This document shows, piece after piece, positions 12,564 through 25,200 of a DNA stretch of 64,000 nt; the first letter of the stretch is position 1; every line of letters starts with the position of its first letter. This stretch comes from Davidsoniella eucalypti. Taxonomy: Eukaryota; Ascomycota; Sordariomycetes; Microascales; Ceratocystidaceae. Position numbers and translations under genes: made by a program. The stretch is taken from positions 62,001 through 126,000 of the forward strand of contig RMBW01000044.1 of the NCBI GenBank assembly GCA_004009845.1, read 5' to 3'. The notes beneath the pieces are model-generated. The model had not been told where the DNA came from. It ran no database searches and saw only the letters and a list, made by a program, of their open reading frames with translations.

Positions 12564-13899
12564 GTATTTGCATATTTTTTTGCTCTTGACAGTTTTTTTT
12601 TCCTTTGCCCGAGTTGAAATACATAAATGGAGCTGGACTGGTACCTGAGCTGCTGCAAGCCTATGATTGGAGGGAGTGTTTATTATTGTCCAAGAGCACA
12701 GGATACGATGGATGGGAAGGAGCGCATTCAGAGCACGGGAAGCTAGGCGACCGATCGAAAGAAGCAGTTGCATCAAAAAGGATGAAAAACAACAAGAGAG
12801 CATAACAACAACAGTCAAAGCAAACAAATACATATCCATATTTTCCGGGCTGCCAGTAGAAACCGCGTAGTTTTGGGAAGTTATACCAATTTGGAAAACA
12901 TAAGCCTTGTGATCTCAGCCTCATGCGTTTAGAGAGCAAGAATTGTTCTGTTGTAAAGTGGCCCTCGGACTCTTTGGATCTGCTGTCGTATTGGAATACA
13001 CGATACTGGCATAGTTTTATACGTGCCGCTTCTCTTTATCCCTTGCTTAATGCATGCATATTCATGGATAATAGTTCTTTGTTCTCTACCCACCCTAAAT
13101 TTGAGTCCCTGTTATCCCCCTCCCCCCTTCTCTTATTCTCCAGTAGGCCTGTTCGATCTATTGTCCCGCACTAGAGTCGCAGAAGAATTAATATTCCAAT
13201 AGACGGCCTCCCTGGCGCCCGCCGTGGCTTAAGCTCTTTGTTGTCTTTCTTTCTTTTCTAGTCGCTGACTTTGTTTTCTCCTGCAGCGCGTATCCCTAGA
13301 GACAAAAGAAGATAGATCGGAGATCTGGGCTGAGCTGTAGGCTTCCAGATATCAACATATTAGCATACGAGTACTGTGCTTGGTCTGAAAGAAGGCACAA
13401 GAAGACACCCTGTAAACCTCTGCCGTTATTCATGATTCTTTGGAACTATTCTCGAATGCATTAATTGTCCCGTTCAACTCCGTCCACGTTCGATATATTG
13501 CTGGGGTTTGTTGTCTCTTGGGCTTCTCAGTCTCTTGCTAGCGAATGTAGGTGTATATCAGCATATCCATATCCATCTCCTACTACCCTTCTATAGGATA
13601 GGACATGGTCACGATCCCCCAGTAATTAAGGACGTATAGCCCCTGTCGACTTTCTGCTAGTTGGAGCCAGTATATAGACAACTAGACAGAACAGGTCGAG
13701 TTCTTCTCCCTCTGGATCTCTGGTCCTTTTTTGAAGCTGGAACTGCATCTTATTCTTTTTTGTTTCTTTTTCTTCAAACTCCTTCGTCTCCATCGGAGTC
13801 TGTCTCAACAGCCTAGCAACCTTAGCATCATCACCAAAAGGTAGGCCTTCTAGAGTCTTCGGTTACGCTGTCACACCTGGCTGCATGTTTACTAACTAC

Positions 13900-14140
13900 C
13901 CGGCTTTCTCTAGTTTGCTTTGCTTGAACTGTCTGAGCGTCCTCTCTTTTCTTCCTTTGTCTTTCCTCTTCGATCTGCCGCCGAGTTAGTCAGTTCAGTC
14001 AGTCATTTTAGCATCATATCCAACATCCAATTCTTCTCTTTTGTTCAGCCTCCGTGCACGACCACCTTCTTTTCTATTTCAATTTCATTGCTTTTTCATC
14101 TTCTTTTCTTTTCCATTGTCCCAACCGGCCTCTGCCTATT
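13900..14140 (+). promoter_or_regulatory. Pyrimidine-rich putative promoter of the Num1-like gene
   Basis: Long C/T tracts fill 13940-14140 on the plus strand, about 450-650 bp upstream of the ATG at 14583. This suggests a transcription start near 14150-14250 and a leader of roughly 350 nt. No specific factor site was recognised. Confidence 0.35.
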
Positions 14141-14582
14141 TCTATTTCTATTTTGCTTTGCTCGCCTCGTGCACACGGTACCATTCCAGCCGCTCCCTAT
14201 TTGTAGTTCGACCTGCCTGCATTTATTACGACATTGACAACGTCTGCGCCTCGTTGTCCCTACAAGCTTTGCATTACAGGGTCCGACACGCTGTAGCATT
14301 TCTAAAAAAATTGCCCTAAGCCCATCAACGGCCAACCAATTCCTTAGGATTACGCAAAGCAAAGTAAAGCAAACCCGTGCAGCCCGCCAAATCAAAACCG
14401 ACACAATCCCTCCGCGGCACGTTCGCTTTCTACCTTAACTTCTTCGCGAAGAACGTCAAAGGCTGCGGAACCTCACGATCTGCTTCCAGCCCGCTGACTG
14501 CGACCGCATTTGCTATACTACTTGTCTGCTTTCAATGCCAATTTTCCCATAGCCTGCCACCGCACATCTCACGACGCACATA

Positions 14583-17500
14583 ATGTCGTTGCCAGTGAGA
14601 GCAGCGAAGCCAAACTTTGAGGCCGCCGCTGCTTTTGCAGGCGGCACCGACCCGTTTTCTGGCGACAACACGACCGTCATATCCAACAAAGACGATGAAT
14701 TCCCCGACGATGCCAGCATGGACGGCGACGATGGTGCCAATTTGCACGCTCAGCGCCAGCGATTCAGCACCTTTGATACACACGCCTTTGGTCTAGGCCC
14801 GGGTTCGTCACCCGGCCAGGCAAAGCGCGCGCTAGAGGCCCATCTAGCCGAGACAGAGCGCCGCCTCGCGGAAACTGGCCGTTTGGGAACACAACTTGTA
14901 CATCAACGTCAAGATGTCCTTGACCAACTAAAGCGCGTCGATGGCCTCAAGACCGAAACCGAAATCACACCACAACTGCGCACAAAGCTCAACGACATCG
15001 AGAAAGAATACAACGACGTTGTCAAGGAGACTGCTCGCGCCTTTTTGCCTCGCCAGAGAGTTCCCAGCAACGAGGCCTCTGGATCTGCTGGCTCTCCGTT
15101 TGTCCCCGACACTCGCGGAAGAGTATGTTTAGACTCTATCCTATCACTTATACCCGAACTTTCACTAACAACCATCTAGCGCTCTATTAGCCCGTCTAAA
15201 TTCGAGAGCATGGCTGGTGGATCGCCCACTAAGCTTAGCGTACCTAATAACCGACGATTGCGCAACCAACCTGCGAACCGCGTCAAAGACATCGAGTTTG
15301 CCGCCGACATTAGCACTTCGCTTCTACAGCAGGTGCGATCTCTACAAACCCTTCTTTCTGAGCGCGAGACAGAACTACGCGATGTTCAGGCTATAAATGC
15401 CAAACTGGAAGATGAGTTCGAGTCGTTCCGCCAGCGGTTAAAGACCCACGATGAGAACGAGACTAGATTCCGAGAGGAAAACTGGAACTTGGAAACCAGC
15501 GTGTTTGAGATGCAAGCTCGCCAGAAGGAAGACCAGGAAAAGTCCGAAAAACTTGCTCAGAGTCTGGCCGTTTTACAGACCGAAAAGAACACAATCCAGC
15601 GCGAACTTGACGAGGTCAAGGTTCAGCACGCCAAGGTTACCGAGGAACACGCCACAGCCGTCAAGAGCCACGACATCGAGCTTGGTACGGCCAGGCGCAG
15701 CATTGCTACCGCAGATATCGAGCGCGGTACTATGCAGCGCAAGATCGACGACCTCACCCGCCAGAACTCGGAGCTTGCCCGTGCTATCACCACCACTCGA
15801 GGCCGAGCTCTGGAACGGGACCAAGACATGCTTCCCAGTGACCCTGAGTTCGAGACATCCGCTGACAATGCCACCCCTGAACACTCGCCACCACCATCTC
15901 CAGTCAAGAACACGCCTCGCCACTCTATGCTCGAATCAGAGACGCTAAAGACCTCGCTTCACCACGCCCAGCGCACCATCCAGTCCCAGAGAACGCAGCT
16001 TCACCGTGAAAAAACCGAGAAGCTCGAGATGCGCCGTATGCTTCAAGATTTGCGCGACGAACTTGAGAAAGCGCGTGGCGACAATGGAAACCAGCCTGCT
16101 GAACGCCGTACTACTCGCAAGACCGAATCTCGTGAATTCCGCAAGCCTTCGACTCGACTTCTCGGCAATCACCGCCCTAGCAGGGAGGAAATTGTGCTGG
16201 ATGAGAACGAATGGGTGGACAACGATGACGAGGATATCGACATTAGCGCGAACCGTCGCCTGTTTGGAACTCCTAGCCCGAACCCTCCCAAGACTCGCAA
16301 CGTTGCTCGTTCTATCGAAACCGACGACCAGACGGATGATGACCACAGCGAGGCCTTCGAGACTGCTAACGAGCGCGAGACGGGCACCGAGACTGATGAT
16401 TTCCACACCGGCGCCGAGGACCAATCTGAAGACTCTGATGTTCTTACCGAGACCGAGAGCCCCTCTAAGACGGCAGCTGCTCGCAGAAGAACACGCAGCT
16501 TCGTTGCCCGGGCAAACCGTGACTCTTTCCACAGTACTGCTTCTACTTCAGCTGATGAGGATGATGGCGACGTGACTATCCGTACCCCGTCTCTGTCGGT
16601 CGGTAGAATGCGTATGCGCCATGCTAGCCGCAGCCTGGTGGGCCGTCGGTCGCGCACTGTTAGTGAGGAGCCCAATTTTATGAGCTCGCCTGCTAGTTAC
16701 GTCACCAACAGTAGCACTGCTGGTACTCCTCAGCACAATGTTGGCCACATGAGTTTGTTCGCCGAGTTGCAGGATCTTGCTAGTGACAACGACTCGTCAT
16801 TCATGGACACCCCAAGCAGAACAGTTGGAACTAGCACACCCAACTCAGTCTTCCACCCGATGTCCTCACCTCCTGTCCCCCAGCTTCCGTTCGATCCCTT
16901 ACGTGGTGGCCGAATGCTCGCCATTCCGCAGTCGATGCGTCGCATCATGGTTGATTCCGGAGTCAACACCGATCTCTCAGACGACGAGGATATGCCTGTG
17001 ATCAGTATGGTTCCAATAACCTCCATGGTTAATGAGTGCCCTATTGCGCTGATGATGCCTCCGGCACCCGCTCTGAAGGTCGTTCGTGTGGGAGAACGCG
17101 ATGACCGGCCTATCCGCCACCTGGCACCGGCAGCGCCCATCATGGCAATGTCATCCCTTGGTACTGTAAGCCATGACGAGCCTGTTGCAATTGCCAAGGA
17201 AAAGCGCCCTGTTCTCTCTGTCTCAGCCATGGAGGAGAAGGTGGATGAGCCTGTAGCCCATGCCATGACTGAAATGCCTATTCTATCCTTTACCGGCATC
17301 GCTAGTGCGCATAATGAAGCGCCTTCCACTATTCCCAAAGCCAGCCTGCCTGCGCTCTCTTTCACTGGCCTGATCGGTACTAAGCACGATGAGCCTGTGG
17401 CGATCCCCAAGGCTGCCGTGCCTTCTCTGAGTGTGTCTTCTATGGCTGCTTTTGAGGAAAATACCCCAGTCTATATCCCGACGACCATCTACCCCAGCCT

Positions 17501-20500
17501 TGGCCTTTCCGCTCTGGTACATCAACACCAGGAGCCTGTAACAGTTGCACCGGCTACCCTACCTAGCCTGTCGATTGTATTCTCCGAGAATGCCGTCGAT
17601 GAGCCTGTAGCAATCCCGAAGACGACTGTTCCTGCTATGGTAGTGACATTTGTTGAGAATGCGGATGACGAGCCTGTTATTGTGCCCAAGCCTGAGGTTT
17701 ATGTACCTTCTTTGACCGTATCTGACCTACATGCCAATCAGAGATCGCCCGTGAAGGAAATGACCCGCGAGATCCGCCATCTGTCTCTTTCCACTGTGGC
17801 GGAAACTGAGGAGGAGCCTATCCGTGTTGCTTCAGGTGCTTGGCCAATGTTTAATCTGTCAAACGTAGAGAGTAGAGCTGAACCGCCTGTCTCCCATGCC
17901 AAGGATAGACCGTCATTTTCTGAGCTTTCATTCTCGGCCCTTGAAGCTTTACACCGTGAGCCTATCAAGCCCCCTCGTGTTAACTCTGTCGCTCTATCAA
18001 TGTCTTCTATTGAGGCCACAGACGAATGGCCTATGGCTTCCAACCGCGTGGCTTCACCGCCTACGCTGACGGTTTCAGACATGTCGACACACTCGGCCAC
18101 ACCCGTCTCGTCGCCGGTATCTCACCCACCGGCACTTGCTGTCTCTTGGTATGGTGCGTATGACGATGAACCGGTTGGCGCTCCTGCTCCTCTGGCCCCT
18201 GCCCTTGGCTTTACTACACAGACATTGCACGATGTTGAGCCTGTCAAGGATGAGCCTTTTTACACACCTGCTTTGACTTTCACAGCGGCTGGTGACGTTA
18301 CCACGTCTCCTAGACGCTTGCAGTCTTCTGCCCCTCGTGCTCTTGCTCTATCGTCTACCTTTGATGCGACAGTCCTCCCGGCTATGGAGTCTGGGCAGTC
18401 GTCTCCGGCCCTGCGCTTGTCACAGTTTATCGAGCAACCACTGGCCCCTAAGTCTGAAACCTCCTCTTTCTACGCGCCCATTGGCTTCTCGGCCTTCGAT
18501 CTTCAGCACATCTTCCCCGCCCCCCCACCGTCAAGACTGGGACAATCTGGTGGTCCTCAGCTAGGAACATCTGGCATCATCTCTCAGAACATGGAACCTT
18601 GTAAGGAAGACTCTCACCGATCGTCTCTATTTTACTCTGGTGTTGCTTCTGAGTCGTTTGCACCAGCTCGTGCTATGACTCCAGATTCTCCTACATCAGT
18701 GTATTCTATGTCGCGGGCATCAGCCGAGATCTCAGAGCCCATTGCTTATCCTCGACGGGGACTCACATTTTCCAACTTTAACACTCAGCCCGTCAGCCCT
18801 AAGAAGCAGTCAGTGGCTACGACACCCTTACCGGTGTTCGTATTCCCCCAGACGGCAGTAGACTTCAGTCCGAATGCGGGATGGTCAACTCCAACGCCAT
18901 TGACTAGAACTGCTCCTCAGGCGGATGTTGTTTCTCCTAGATATGAAACATTCGAACCAACTCGCCTGTCCATGTCTGGTTTTACCGCTGTTGATATGGA
19001 CCCCAAGCCGCTAAGCCCCAAGCGCTCTGGCTTCATTATGCCGCGTGGCGTTGAGAACCCCTTTGCTGGCCACACTAGCGATGATGGCCAGCGCTTTGCT
19101 TCTCTCTTCGGCCGCACCAGAGGTGGTAAGGATGACGAAGACATGGTGATTGCTGAAGATGAGACGCGCCAGTCCCCTCGCGAAAGCTTAGAACCTGAGA
19201 CTCCAGAGTCACAGCGACCGCTCAAGGAGGTTGCTGGAAACTCTTGGAGACTAGCCAAGAAGCCTAAGTCAAGCACCATGGTTGACAGCAGTGTTCAAAC
19301 TACGGTTACATCTGATATAATTGATGACTGGATGTCGTTGCAGTACCAGCAGCGTCGCCAAGTGTCTTATGGATCGGTTGCCGAAGAATTGGACAACCTG
19401 GGTAGCGAACATGCTGCCTTAGGCGTACGTCCATCAAGGGCCAACCCTATCCTTCGCCGGTCCATAGACGAGGCTCGACGTACCCGTGATAGATCGCAGA
19501 TGCCTCCACCTACACACATGTACCAAGGCCGTTCAAACTCGGTTGCACGGCCACGGACGCCTGCTGGACCCGGCAACGCCGCTTCCCGGGACCGTGAGGG
19601 TGGACGCTATGTCTCTCGTCAGAATCCAGAGACGCCATCGAAGAACACCATCAACAGCCAACAGTCTTCAGTGTCGTCGTTTACATCGGAGCTCGATCAG
19701 CGCTTCGATATGGCGCGCGACCTGCTCGGCATGGGCGACCACCGCCAGGCGGACCCGCGCATGATGATGGCAGTCACTGATGTCATGATGGGTGAGTTTG
19801 TGTGGAAGTACACGCGGCGGGCGGGACGCAACGGCGATATGCACGGCACTCGTCGGCGTCGTTATTTCTGGGTTCACCCATACATGCGTATGCTGTTCTG
19901 GTGCGATGAGAACCCTCAGTTATCACGCAAGGGCGAAGTGATTTGCAAGGGAAGCCGGATTGAGGCCGTACGTGTGGCCACAGATGACAACCCGCTGCCT
20001 CCTGGCCTGCACCGCAAGAGCATGATTCTCATGACGACGGATGGTACCATCAAGTTCACATGCCAGACAGGCCAGCGCCACGAGACGTGGTTCAACGCTC
20101 TGTCGTACATGCTGCATCGCGGCGGTGTTAACGGTACGTATGAGCCCAACGAGATGGCCGGCAACATTGCCAAGACAGACTTGTCCGACTTTAACCCGGC
20201 ATGGCGCGTTGGCCCCGAGGAGGAACACGTGGCTGCATACTCTACTGACCCCGTAATGGCGCGTCTGGCCTCCCGAAATCCGCATGGCTTGCTTCCGCCC
20301 AACGTCGAAGGTGGCACGCCTACGCTAACCCCGCCACATGGTCGCGCACTGTCTAGAAAGCGGTCGTACCAGACGCTGGGAGGCCGCATTGGCAACGCCT
20401 TTACTGGCACCCTGTCGAATCTGCGCAGCCGCGCGTCAGTCGGCAATATGCACAGCTCAATGTACCGCAAGAAGAGCTTCATGTCGAATGCCACAGATGC

Positions 20501-20759
20501 TCACGATAGCGCCGAGGATCTCCGCATGGTCATCGAACAGCAGGACCGCGAAGCCGATAGACTCGAGAATGTCCGGGCATGCTGTGATGGGAAGCACGAT
20601 GTGGGCACTCTGTCCCACGGTAGACACCGTGGACTCGGACACTCGCACTCGCCGCACCACCACGCCCACCATTACGGTGCCATCAACCGCGCCATGAGCA
20701 CGACACCAACACCTGAACCTTCAATGTCCTCGGCCGGAACTATGCGCTCGCGGTTCTAG
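14583..20759 (+). CDS. apsA: Num1/ApsA-like cortical anchor with C-terminal PH domain, 2039 aa
   Basis: Num1 (yeast), Mcp5 (fission yeast) and ApsA (Aspergillus) tether dynein, and in yeast also mitochondria, to the cell cortex for nuclear migration and positioning. Exon 1 is 14583-15122 and exon 2 is 15180-20759. The 57-nt intron (GTATGT...CATCTAG) joins GRGR to RSISPSKFE in frame. Coiled-coil-rich N-terminal segments occur at about residues 85-150 and 200-310, including SLLQQVRSLQTLLSERETEL, and an acidic region follows near 340-430. Residues about 785-1210 hold roughly 18 degenerate repeats of about 23 residues with a DEPVAIPK...P-LS pattern. A PH domain lies near 1715-1828, beginning VMMGEFVWKYTRR and ending HETWFNALSYMLHR. 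In this family the PH domain binds membrane PI(4,5)P2. The overall order matches the family closely. The 3' end faces Rev3. Confidence 0.9.
15123..15179 (+). other. Intron of the Num1/ApsA-like gene
   Basis: This 57-nt intron starts GTATGT and ends CATCTAG, with an ACTAACA branch-like site. Removing it keeps the frame in phase 0 and avoids a stop that follows shortly in the read-through frame. Confidence 0.85.
16998..18290 (+). repeat. Degenerate ~23-residue EPV/PxLS repeats within the Num1-like CDS
   Basis: About 18 consecutive units can be phased on the motif [D/E]EPV--PK---P-LS-S. Examples are DEPVAIPKAAVPSLSVSS, DEPVAIPKTTVPAMVVTF and QEPVTVAPATLPSLSI. They diverge strongly at DNA level, so this is an old protein-level array and not a recent minisatellite. 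Confidence 0.8.
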
Positions 20760-22220
20760 GCACGGGGATAGTCTTGTGTTTTACCTGTTCTGAGATGTCT
20801 GAAATGGCTCTTTGCTTTGTCTGCCTTCATTCATATTCTCTTCTCCTTTGTCTAACGGCCTTTTTTGTCTTTGCGTCGTCTGTCTGACTTCAAATCAAGT
20901 GCTTTTATTTTCGTTTGTCTCGGCGGCGTAACGTATACAACCATTTATCATTCCATGGACCTCTTTTCCTGTTTTCCATTTTTATAGACACAAGTTTACT
21001 TGAGCAGTATTGGCCACTTCCCCTTTTTTTTCTTATCTTCTCGCTCTCCATCTCTCTCTCTCTCTCTCTTATGTTTTGAATAACTCGTTGTTTCGCTACT
21101 TATTCGCATACTTCTCATTATATCCTTGAGGCGGCATCATTATTTTTCTCTTAAACTGGCTATGGCTTTTTTTTTTCTTCCAAGTTTTAGAATGGAGAAA
21201 TATTTACGACTCAACTATACATCAATCAATATCTTTTATAATTCTCAAACCAAAATTCTCAACCCCGTCTTTTTTCCAGGTCCCTTTTAATCGTGGCGAA
21301 GATAATATTTGCCTAACTGGCATTTTTATTTACACGGTCCTCAACTTTGTTTGCTTGATCCAAGTTTACTTCTTGGACATGGCATCCCTCTTATACTCTC
21401 AATTTCCCAATATCCTTGGGTCTTTTTTAGAAAGTCTCTATGCCGGATAAAGGCGTTTTAATTATCTATTTTCTTCATTGTTTCTCTTTTGACGAAGTTA
21501 TGCCGACATCTGCTTATCTGCACTCAACACCAACAAAACTTTTCTTTTTTCTATTCAACCTCGATATATCACACTTATTTGCGGTCTGGTTTTGATGTAA
21601 ATCAACTTGACAAACTAAAGTATCAAGCAAAGAATTTTCTCCTATGTGTTTGTTCTTTTCTTTTTGTTTATTTTTTCTATCTCACCCAAGTCACTCTTTT
21701 TAAATTTTTTTTTCATCTCATCTCTACTTACTTCGAAAAAACAACAGCTTTGAAAAAAAAAAAAAAAAAAAAAAGGCTACGTATGATTTCATAAAGAAAG
21801 TTCGAATTTTTTATATTCTTTTACAGAAGTCTTACATTGTTTGATAGCTAGTTTTTTCTTTTCTTTTCCTATAGTTCTTAAGTCATGATGGATAATGCCC
21901 TTATTTTTATTTCCTTATTTTTGATCAAGTTATTATATAATCAGTGTCTTTTCTATTGTTTTGGTGAATTCAAAATTTGTCTCTTTTGATATTGTCTTCG
22001 TGTTTTTAAGTGTCTATTTCTATTTCTGTCTTGATATTTCTTTACATCTTTTTTAATTATGTTTGCCTTTTTGCCGTGATGTTATGTCATCCACATCCTC
22101 ATATGTCCCGTCCCAACTCACTAATTATCTTAATCTTAATAACTCTAATAATACCGTTCATTATAACTTTTAACATATATTAACACACGCTCGAAAGGCT
22201 CCTTTTCGTCCTTCTTTGTA
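20760..22220. other. Shared 3' flank of convergent Num1-like and Rev3 genes
   Basis: This 1.46-kb gap between two converging stop codons is very T-rich on the plus strand. It holds a (TC)n run at 21051-21069 and a run of 22 A at 21753-21774. It probably contains both 3' UTRs. No gene is seen. Confidence 0.6.
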
Positions 22221-25200
22221 TTACCAATCTAATAATAGCTTCTGTTCAGCCTTTCTCAATAATTCGCCTTCACTCCCAACTTTAGCTTCTAATTTCATCC
22301 GCGTCCAGTAAACTGCACAGTTGAGAGATTCGCAGGCGATATCGTCGCCCCAGACACTGCCTGAACATGACCGACAAACGGCCTGGACAGAGCTAAGAGA
22401 TGCCGTTTGTGCGCTCATGCGGCGTTGCGTGGTGATGAGTGCTTGACTTCGTTGACTCATGCATTGTTTACAGATCATGACGTCGCCAGGCCCAGATGTG
22501 GTATTGTTATTAAAAGCCGTAGAACGAGATCCATGGGAGACCGGACGTTGTTGACGTAGAGGAATGGAAGGTTGAGCTGCCATTCGGCGATCACATACCG
22601 CACAGATGGCAACGCTTAAATATGCCTCTAGGGTTCCTCCACGTCGTTTTCGTGGATCTACACGCCGTACGCGCTTGATCTTGGGCATCTCATCAAACCA
22701 TATTTTAGCACTGGCGCCTACGAGAGCAAGAATCCGGTCAAGCGGCGGCACGATGTTCTTGGTGATGTAGTATTCAGCGTCAAGCTCGGCATCTGGTGAC
22801 GTCAACACTTCGCTGGGGCTTACACAGCGGTCGGCGAGACGTGCTCCGGGAGCACCAGCAATGACGAGATAGGGCACCCGCTCGCCATATTGTGGCTCTG
22901 CACGAGCATCAGTCAGCATTCGTTTGACCGCAACCAAGGCCCCGGGGGGGAGAGCTGGATGTTGGTAGTTTCCTCCTTGTCTGCGGCCTCCTCGAGATGA
23001 CAGCACAGCATCGGAATATGTTCCCAGTTTGACTTCCTTAGCAAAGCAAAAGTCCTGTAGTGACACGTTGCCACGCATGAGTTTTGTGCACTGGCGCTGG
23101 AAGTAATCCTTCACCTGGGAAAGATCCGCTGTGTCAAAGAGAGTGCGCAAGACTTTCTCTTCGATCTTCTGCTCGGCCGGAGTTCCGTCACGCCGCACTG
23201 TCTCGATGCCCTTTGCCTCAAATATAGGCTCGGTCTGTGAGGCATGTTCCCATTTGTAGCCAACATAGCGCTTCTTGGCTAATAGGATGCAGGGCTGGTA
23301 CACCTTTTCAAACTTGAGCTTGATTGGGCGTGGATTCGCTGCGGTGATGGCAGCAGCAATGGTTTCACCAAGCACAAAGGCCTGCGCTTTGGTACGACCG
23401 GCAAGCCGGATGAATAGCGAGTCTGTGTCTCCGTAGACGACCTCGGCATCCCATTCGCTATTGGCGTGGATCAGGGCAATGGCCCGCTCTAGTGTTTCTC
23501 GGCCTGTCTGCACAATGGAGTCGGCGATTTCGGCACACGGCATGCGGCCAGAATATGATGCCGATGTGTAGCCGTAGGTAACGTTGGCAAGTAACTTCAG
23601 TGCTAATTGGCGGTTGTTGAGCAATTGCTGCAGAGGCTTGTTGAGGTTAGTCGAACCATTAGCGTTTTTCATGCCTAACTTGACCATGACACGCGTTTCT
23701 AGAATCTCGCGTAGCATCTTGGCCAAAAGAGACGTGCGGATCTCGGGCGTGCAGTACATGATGCCGTTGGGAGCGATCGTGACTGAATCATGTAGTAGCT
23801 CTAGAAGATGTTTGGCACGCATGTACTCTGTGAAGCCCATCTTGTTGCGGGTGCCGGTGCCCCAGCCAACGATGCGACCAAGAAAGGTGCTGTAGCAGTA
23901 GTTGTATGCGATGATGATACTTGGATACAGACTTTGAAAGTCTAGCACAACGACAGGCTCAGTGTACAACGCGCTCTGGGGCTCCATGACGAGCGGTAGA
24001 CATTCTAGCGCATTCTGGCTGCCGACCTGCTTTCGTGACGGCGACATGAAGATGAAGTTCTCCGGCTTAGCGATACGCCCCATGATCGACTCGACTTTGA
24101 ATTGCGATCCGCGCGAGAAAACAGAGGAGAAGTCTACACCAAGCAATCGAGCCTGTTCCCTAGTGCGTGCTACCAGTTCGTTGGCCTCTAGGATCTCGAG
24201 ATTAAGCCGTGTGCGTGCCTGGAGATACTGGATAAGCCTGCTTAGTGCCCGGTGACCTCCGATAGCACTGGCTTCAGGCGCACAGCCGGACATCCACCAA
24301 GATGTAAGCGTTGCATATGAATAGTATGGCACACGCCGGCCGAGAACTGCCCAGGCGATGCTGCCCATGTTATACTGTAGAAGGTTGATCTCGCCCCGCA
24401 TAGCACGCCATATGTTGATTACATGCCTGCCAGTAACCTTGACAGTGCTGGTATTAGTGAAGCCCCAGCGGTCCCCGTCCCGGCTAACTCGAGTTAAACC
24501 GTCAGAGCGCATGCGGGAGAGATCGCTAGCTAGGTCGTATTCGTACTTGATTGAAGCACGCTCAAGTAAGTATCCCCACGAACTTCCATGGACTTCAAAG
24601 CCCGTTAAGATATCGGGGTCAAGGCGCCGCACAAGATAAGAGATTGCTGTGAGAACATCAAGCTCGCTGTCTTCTGGCTGTACGACCCGCGAGGTTTGCT
24701 TCTGGATACGCTGGACAATTTCGTGTCCCGCCTCAGCCATTACTATTATCCCCGATACCATGCCGGAACCGTCGGGATCTGGATCTTGATCATCGGAAAT
24801 ATGGACATAGCTTTCATCTGTGTGTAGGGTCCAGAAGATGCATTGCACAGCATCTTCTTCTGGATTTGGGACAAGCTGGCCGCGTGTGTTAACGTGTATC
24901 TCGATTGAGAGAATCGACATTGAGCGGGCCTCGGGGGTTAGGCCTGTTGTACGGCGCTTCTGGGACGCACTGATGACAACAGGCCGTTCCACTGCCGGTC
25001 CATCTATCTGTGAAGCAAAACGCTGAGACCGAAGCGTGAACTGAGATTGCATCTTGTGCCTTCCGCTGCAAGATGTCTCTTGCTTGGCTCGCTGCTTCAC
25101 GTCCCATTGCTGGACCTCGGCAAATGATGGAGGAGGAGGGAATATCTCCCAGCTTTTGATGTCACATAATACTGCACGAGACTCCATAGGGATCTCCGCA

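Larger units (their letters stand above)
8905..14582. other. 5.7-kb gene-free region
   Basis: There is no supportable gene between the HET protein and the Num1-like gene. The region is AT-rich, with a 19-nt T run at 10434-10452, a hairpin at 11228-11262 and an A+T tract at 12490-12563 that resembles the dispersed A-tailed insertions described elsewhere. The last 700 bp become pyrimidine-rich and are treated as promoter and leader of the gene at 14583. Confidence 0.6.
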
